Of a DNA stretch of 7,080 bases, positions 5,475-7,080 are shown piece after piece. The notes under the pieces are model-generated. The model searched no databases. It was not told the origin of the DNA and was given only the letters and a program-made list of their open reading frames with translations. The position numbers and the translations under genes were made by a program. Each line of letters starts with the position of its first letter. Within the stretch, counting starts at the first letter, position 1. Source of the DNA: DASQFU01 sp035632955 (GTDB lineage: Bacteria; Eisenbacteria; RBG-16-71-46); the NCBI GenBank assembly GCA_035632955.1, contig DASQFU010000185.1, positions 1 through 7,080 of the forward strand. Direction: 5' to 3'.

Positions 5475-7006
5475 AACACCTCGACTCCGGGCAGTTGAGC
5501 GCGCACCTGGACGGCCGGTTGGCCGGACGTGCGCGCGCGGAGGCCGAGCAGCATCTGGCGTCGTGTGAAGCGTGTCGTGTCGCGCTGGCCGAGCTTGGCG
5601 CCCAGGAGGCGGCGCTCAAGCCCGCGCTGACTCACGACCCCGGCGACGCCTACTTCGCAACGTTCTCGGCGCGGGTCGAGGACCGCATTCGCGCGGCGGG
5701 CCTCAAGGGGGCGCAGTCACGGCTCGGACAGGCGCGCGGTCCGAGCCTCGCGGAGTGGCTCGTATCGCCGCGCCGTCTGGCGATAGTCGGTGCGGCGGCG
5801 GCGGTGATCGCGGGAGCGGGCATCGTGCTGCTCACGACCCGCGAGGTGCCTCCCGGGTTCCGTGACCCGGCTCTGGAAGGGCGGTTGAGTCAGGAATCGG
5901 GCGCTCGCGTGGAGTCGCCGAGCGCGTTGCGCGCTCCGAAGCGAGAGACCGACCAGATCGCGGCGCGGTCGAACGAAGCGGCCGGGCCGAAAGCGGCAGG
6001 CGAGAGTCACCGCGAGGGGAGAGGAGCGGATCACGACGCGTCGTCGCCGTCAGCGCCGCCTCCGGCGCTTGAAAAGGCGCAGAACACGCGAGCCGAGCCG
6101 CAGCGCGCCTACGAGGTGCGACGCGACGCGCGCAGCGGCGAAGACGTGCGCGTCGTGAGGCCCGGCGGATCGCAGTTCGCGCAGCCTCCGGCACCGAGTG
6201 CGCAGGACGAAGAGGGCTCGAAGGTGAGGAAGCGCGCCCCGGCCCCACTGCGGGGCGGAAGGTCGGGGGAGGTGGAATACAACGTGACCCCAGGCGTCGT
6301 GCCAGAGCCGGAGGAAGCGTCCGGCCTCGCGTCCGACGCGGCGCCGGCGCCTAGCCTCGGACCAGCGTCTCTCCTTCAAGGCGAGGGAGGCACGGCGCGA
6401 CTGTGCGGCGACGCGCGCGATCCCGCCGGCCGCCCGGTCGGCGGAGTGCACGTGACGATCGCCGATCTCGGTCGCGGCGTCACGACCGACGAAAGCGGGA
6501 GGTTCTGCATCGAGGCGCCGCCCGGCGATCACACGCTGACGGCGATGGCGCCGGGGTTCGAAACCGCGCGCCAGCAGGTGGTGGTCGGCCGCGGATCGTC
6601 AACCGTACGACTGACGCTGAAGCCGGTGCCGGAACTCGGCGCGGTGCGGGATGCGCCCGCGTTCTCGTACTACGATCCGTTGCCCGAGGACGATCTGCCG
6701 GCCAACGTGCGCCCGATCGTCCAGCGAGCCCAGGCCGACCTGGTACGGGCGGAGCGCCAGCGCTCGGCCAAGCTGTTCGAATCGGCCGCCGGACTCTGGG
6801 AGCGCGCGGCCGGGTTGCTCGGCGACGATCGGGATCTCGGCGTTCGCTTCCGGCTCGCGCATGCGCGGTATCAGGCGTGGCGCACCGCGCCCAATCCGCG
6901 TCGCGCGCTCGCGGCCGAGCAGTCGCTGGAGACGTTCCTGACGCGCACGCCCGCGGGCGCCGAGCGCGACAGCGCCTCGCGCTGGCTGGATCAGGTCAAG
7001 CGCTAG
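5471..7006 (+). CDS. Membrane-anchored zinc-finger anti-sigma factor with carboxypeptidase-regulatory-like domain
   Basis: This 511-residue protein is the likely partner of the ECF sigma factor encoded just upstream. Residues 1-50 form a zinc-binding anti-sigma domain: H28-x3-C32-x2-C35, with H3 exactly 25 residues before H28, the spacing I recall for the ChrR ligands (His6, His31, Cys35, Cys38). A juxtamembrane region leads to one membrane helix at about 103-122 (LAIVGAAAAVIAGAGIVLL), so the remainder should be extracytoplasmic. Residues 125-305 are charged, Pro/Ala/Ser-rich and probably disordered. Residues 308-384 match a carboxypeptidase-regulatory-like beta-sandwich (DPAGRPVGGVHVTI, GVTTDESGRF, PPGDHTLTAMAPGFE). 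It has two cysteines, C312 and C346, that could pair. A motif SYYDPLPEDDLP (399-410) precedes a helical, TPR-like C-terminus (about 412-511). Most anti-sigma factors of this type are shorter. In the cell it should hold the sigma factor at the membrane until an envelope signal acts. The ligand is unknown. Confidence 0.85.
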   Translation: MKHLDSGQLSAHLDGRLAGRARAEAEQHLASCEACRVALAELGAQEAALKPALTHDPGDAYFATFSARVEDRIRAAGLKGAQSRLGQARGPSLAEWLVSPRRLAIVGAAAAVIAGAGIVLLTTREVPPGFRDPALEGRLSQESGARVESPSALRAPKRETDQIAARSNEAAGPKAAGESHREGRGADHDASSPSAPPPALEKAQNTRAEPQRAYEVRRDARSGEDVRVVRPGGSQFAQPPAPSAQDEEGSKVRKRAPAPLRGGRSGEVEYNVTPGVVPEPEEASGLASDAAPAPSLGPASLLQGEGGTARLCGDARDPAGRPVGGVHVTIADLGRGVTTDESGRFCIEAPPGDHTLTAMAPGFETARQQVVVGRGSSTVRLTLKPVPELGAVRDAPAFSYYDPLPEDDLPANVRPIVQRAQADLVRAERQRSAKLFESAAGLWERAAGLLGDDRDLGVRFRLAHARYQAWRTAPNPRRALAAEQSLETFLTRTPAGAERDSASRWLDQVKR

Positions 7007-7022
7007 GGACTTCCGCCCAAAA

Positions 7023-7038
7023 TCCGGCTTGAGCCGGA
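7023..7038. terminator. Perfect hairpin after the anti-sigma gene, candidate terminator
   Basis: TCCGGC (7023-7028) and GCCGGA (7033-7038) pair perfectly around the loop TTGA, 16 bases after the stop codon. On the + strand no T-run follows. On the - strand the stem is followed by TTTT (complement of AAAA at 7019-7022), which looks more like an intrinsic terminator for a gene converging from the right. The T-run is short, so a terminator of either strand is uncertain. The remaining bases to 7080 hold no gene I can support. Confidence 0.4.
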
Positions 7039-7080
7039 GGCCGACCTTCGTCACCCTGCGGGTTTCCCGGTTCCATCGAC

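Noticed and set aside
6599..7054. - strand frame covering the end of the anti-sigma gene
   Set aside because: It shows no motif and almost entirely overlaps a convincing + strand gene. It is not the convergent gene suggested by the hairpin, which would lie to the right of the window.
7023..7080. Possible riboswitch (c-di-GMP or cobalamin type)
   Set aside because: I compared the remembered consensus elements on both strands and did not find the conserved core of either class.

Overview
The window is GC-rich, densely packed bacterial chromosome with every supported gene on the + strand. It looks like an uncultured, Gram-negative-type bacterium. Two predicted lipoproteins, one with a CAYYNTFY start to its mature part that I associate from memory with TPR lipoproteins of Eisenbacteria/FCB-like lineages, suggest Candidatus Eisenbacteria or a relative. 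That placement is an impression, not a search result.

Layout. (1) Positions 3-449: the 3' part of a small predicted lipoprotein gene whose start lies left of the window; its lipobox cysteine is still visible. (2) Positions 430-2172: a TPR-repeat lipoprotein. (3) Positions 2169-4812: a pyrimidine block of pyrK, pyrD (class 1B) and pyrF. (4) Positions 4813-4877: a 65-base gap with a hairpin and a TTGACA element. (5) Positions 4878-7006: an ECF sigma factor and a membrane-anchored zinc-finger anti-sigma factor with a large extracytoplasmic sensor-like part. (6) Positions 7007-7080: non-coding, with a perfect GC-rich hairpin.

How the genes work together. The first five genes overlap end to start (20, 4, 4 and 4 bases), so they read as one translationally coupled operon. 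PyrK and PyrD form the NAD-linked dihydroorotate dehydrogenase that makes orotate. PyrF performs the last step of UMP synthesis. PyrE, which acts between them, is not in the window. The two envelope lipoproteins have no obvious role in pyrimidine synthesis. The sigma/anti-sigma pair is also coupled by a 4-base overlap and is a standard one-sensor, one-regulon signalling unit. The anti-sigma factor carries a ChrR-like zinc motif, one membrane segment, a long disordered linker, a carboxypeptidase-regulatory-like beta-sandwich and a helical C-terminal domain.

Most of the window is conventional. The points most worth a second look are the architecture of the anti-sigma factor, the long insertion inside the iron-sulfur motif of PyrK, the coupling of a TPR lipoprotein to pyrKDF, and the tail of the window, which may hold a terminator for a convergent gene. 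I see no mobile element, CRISPR array, tRNA or rRNA.
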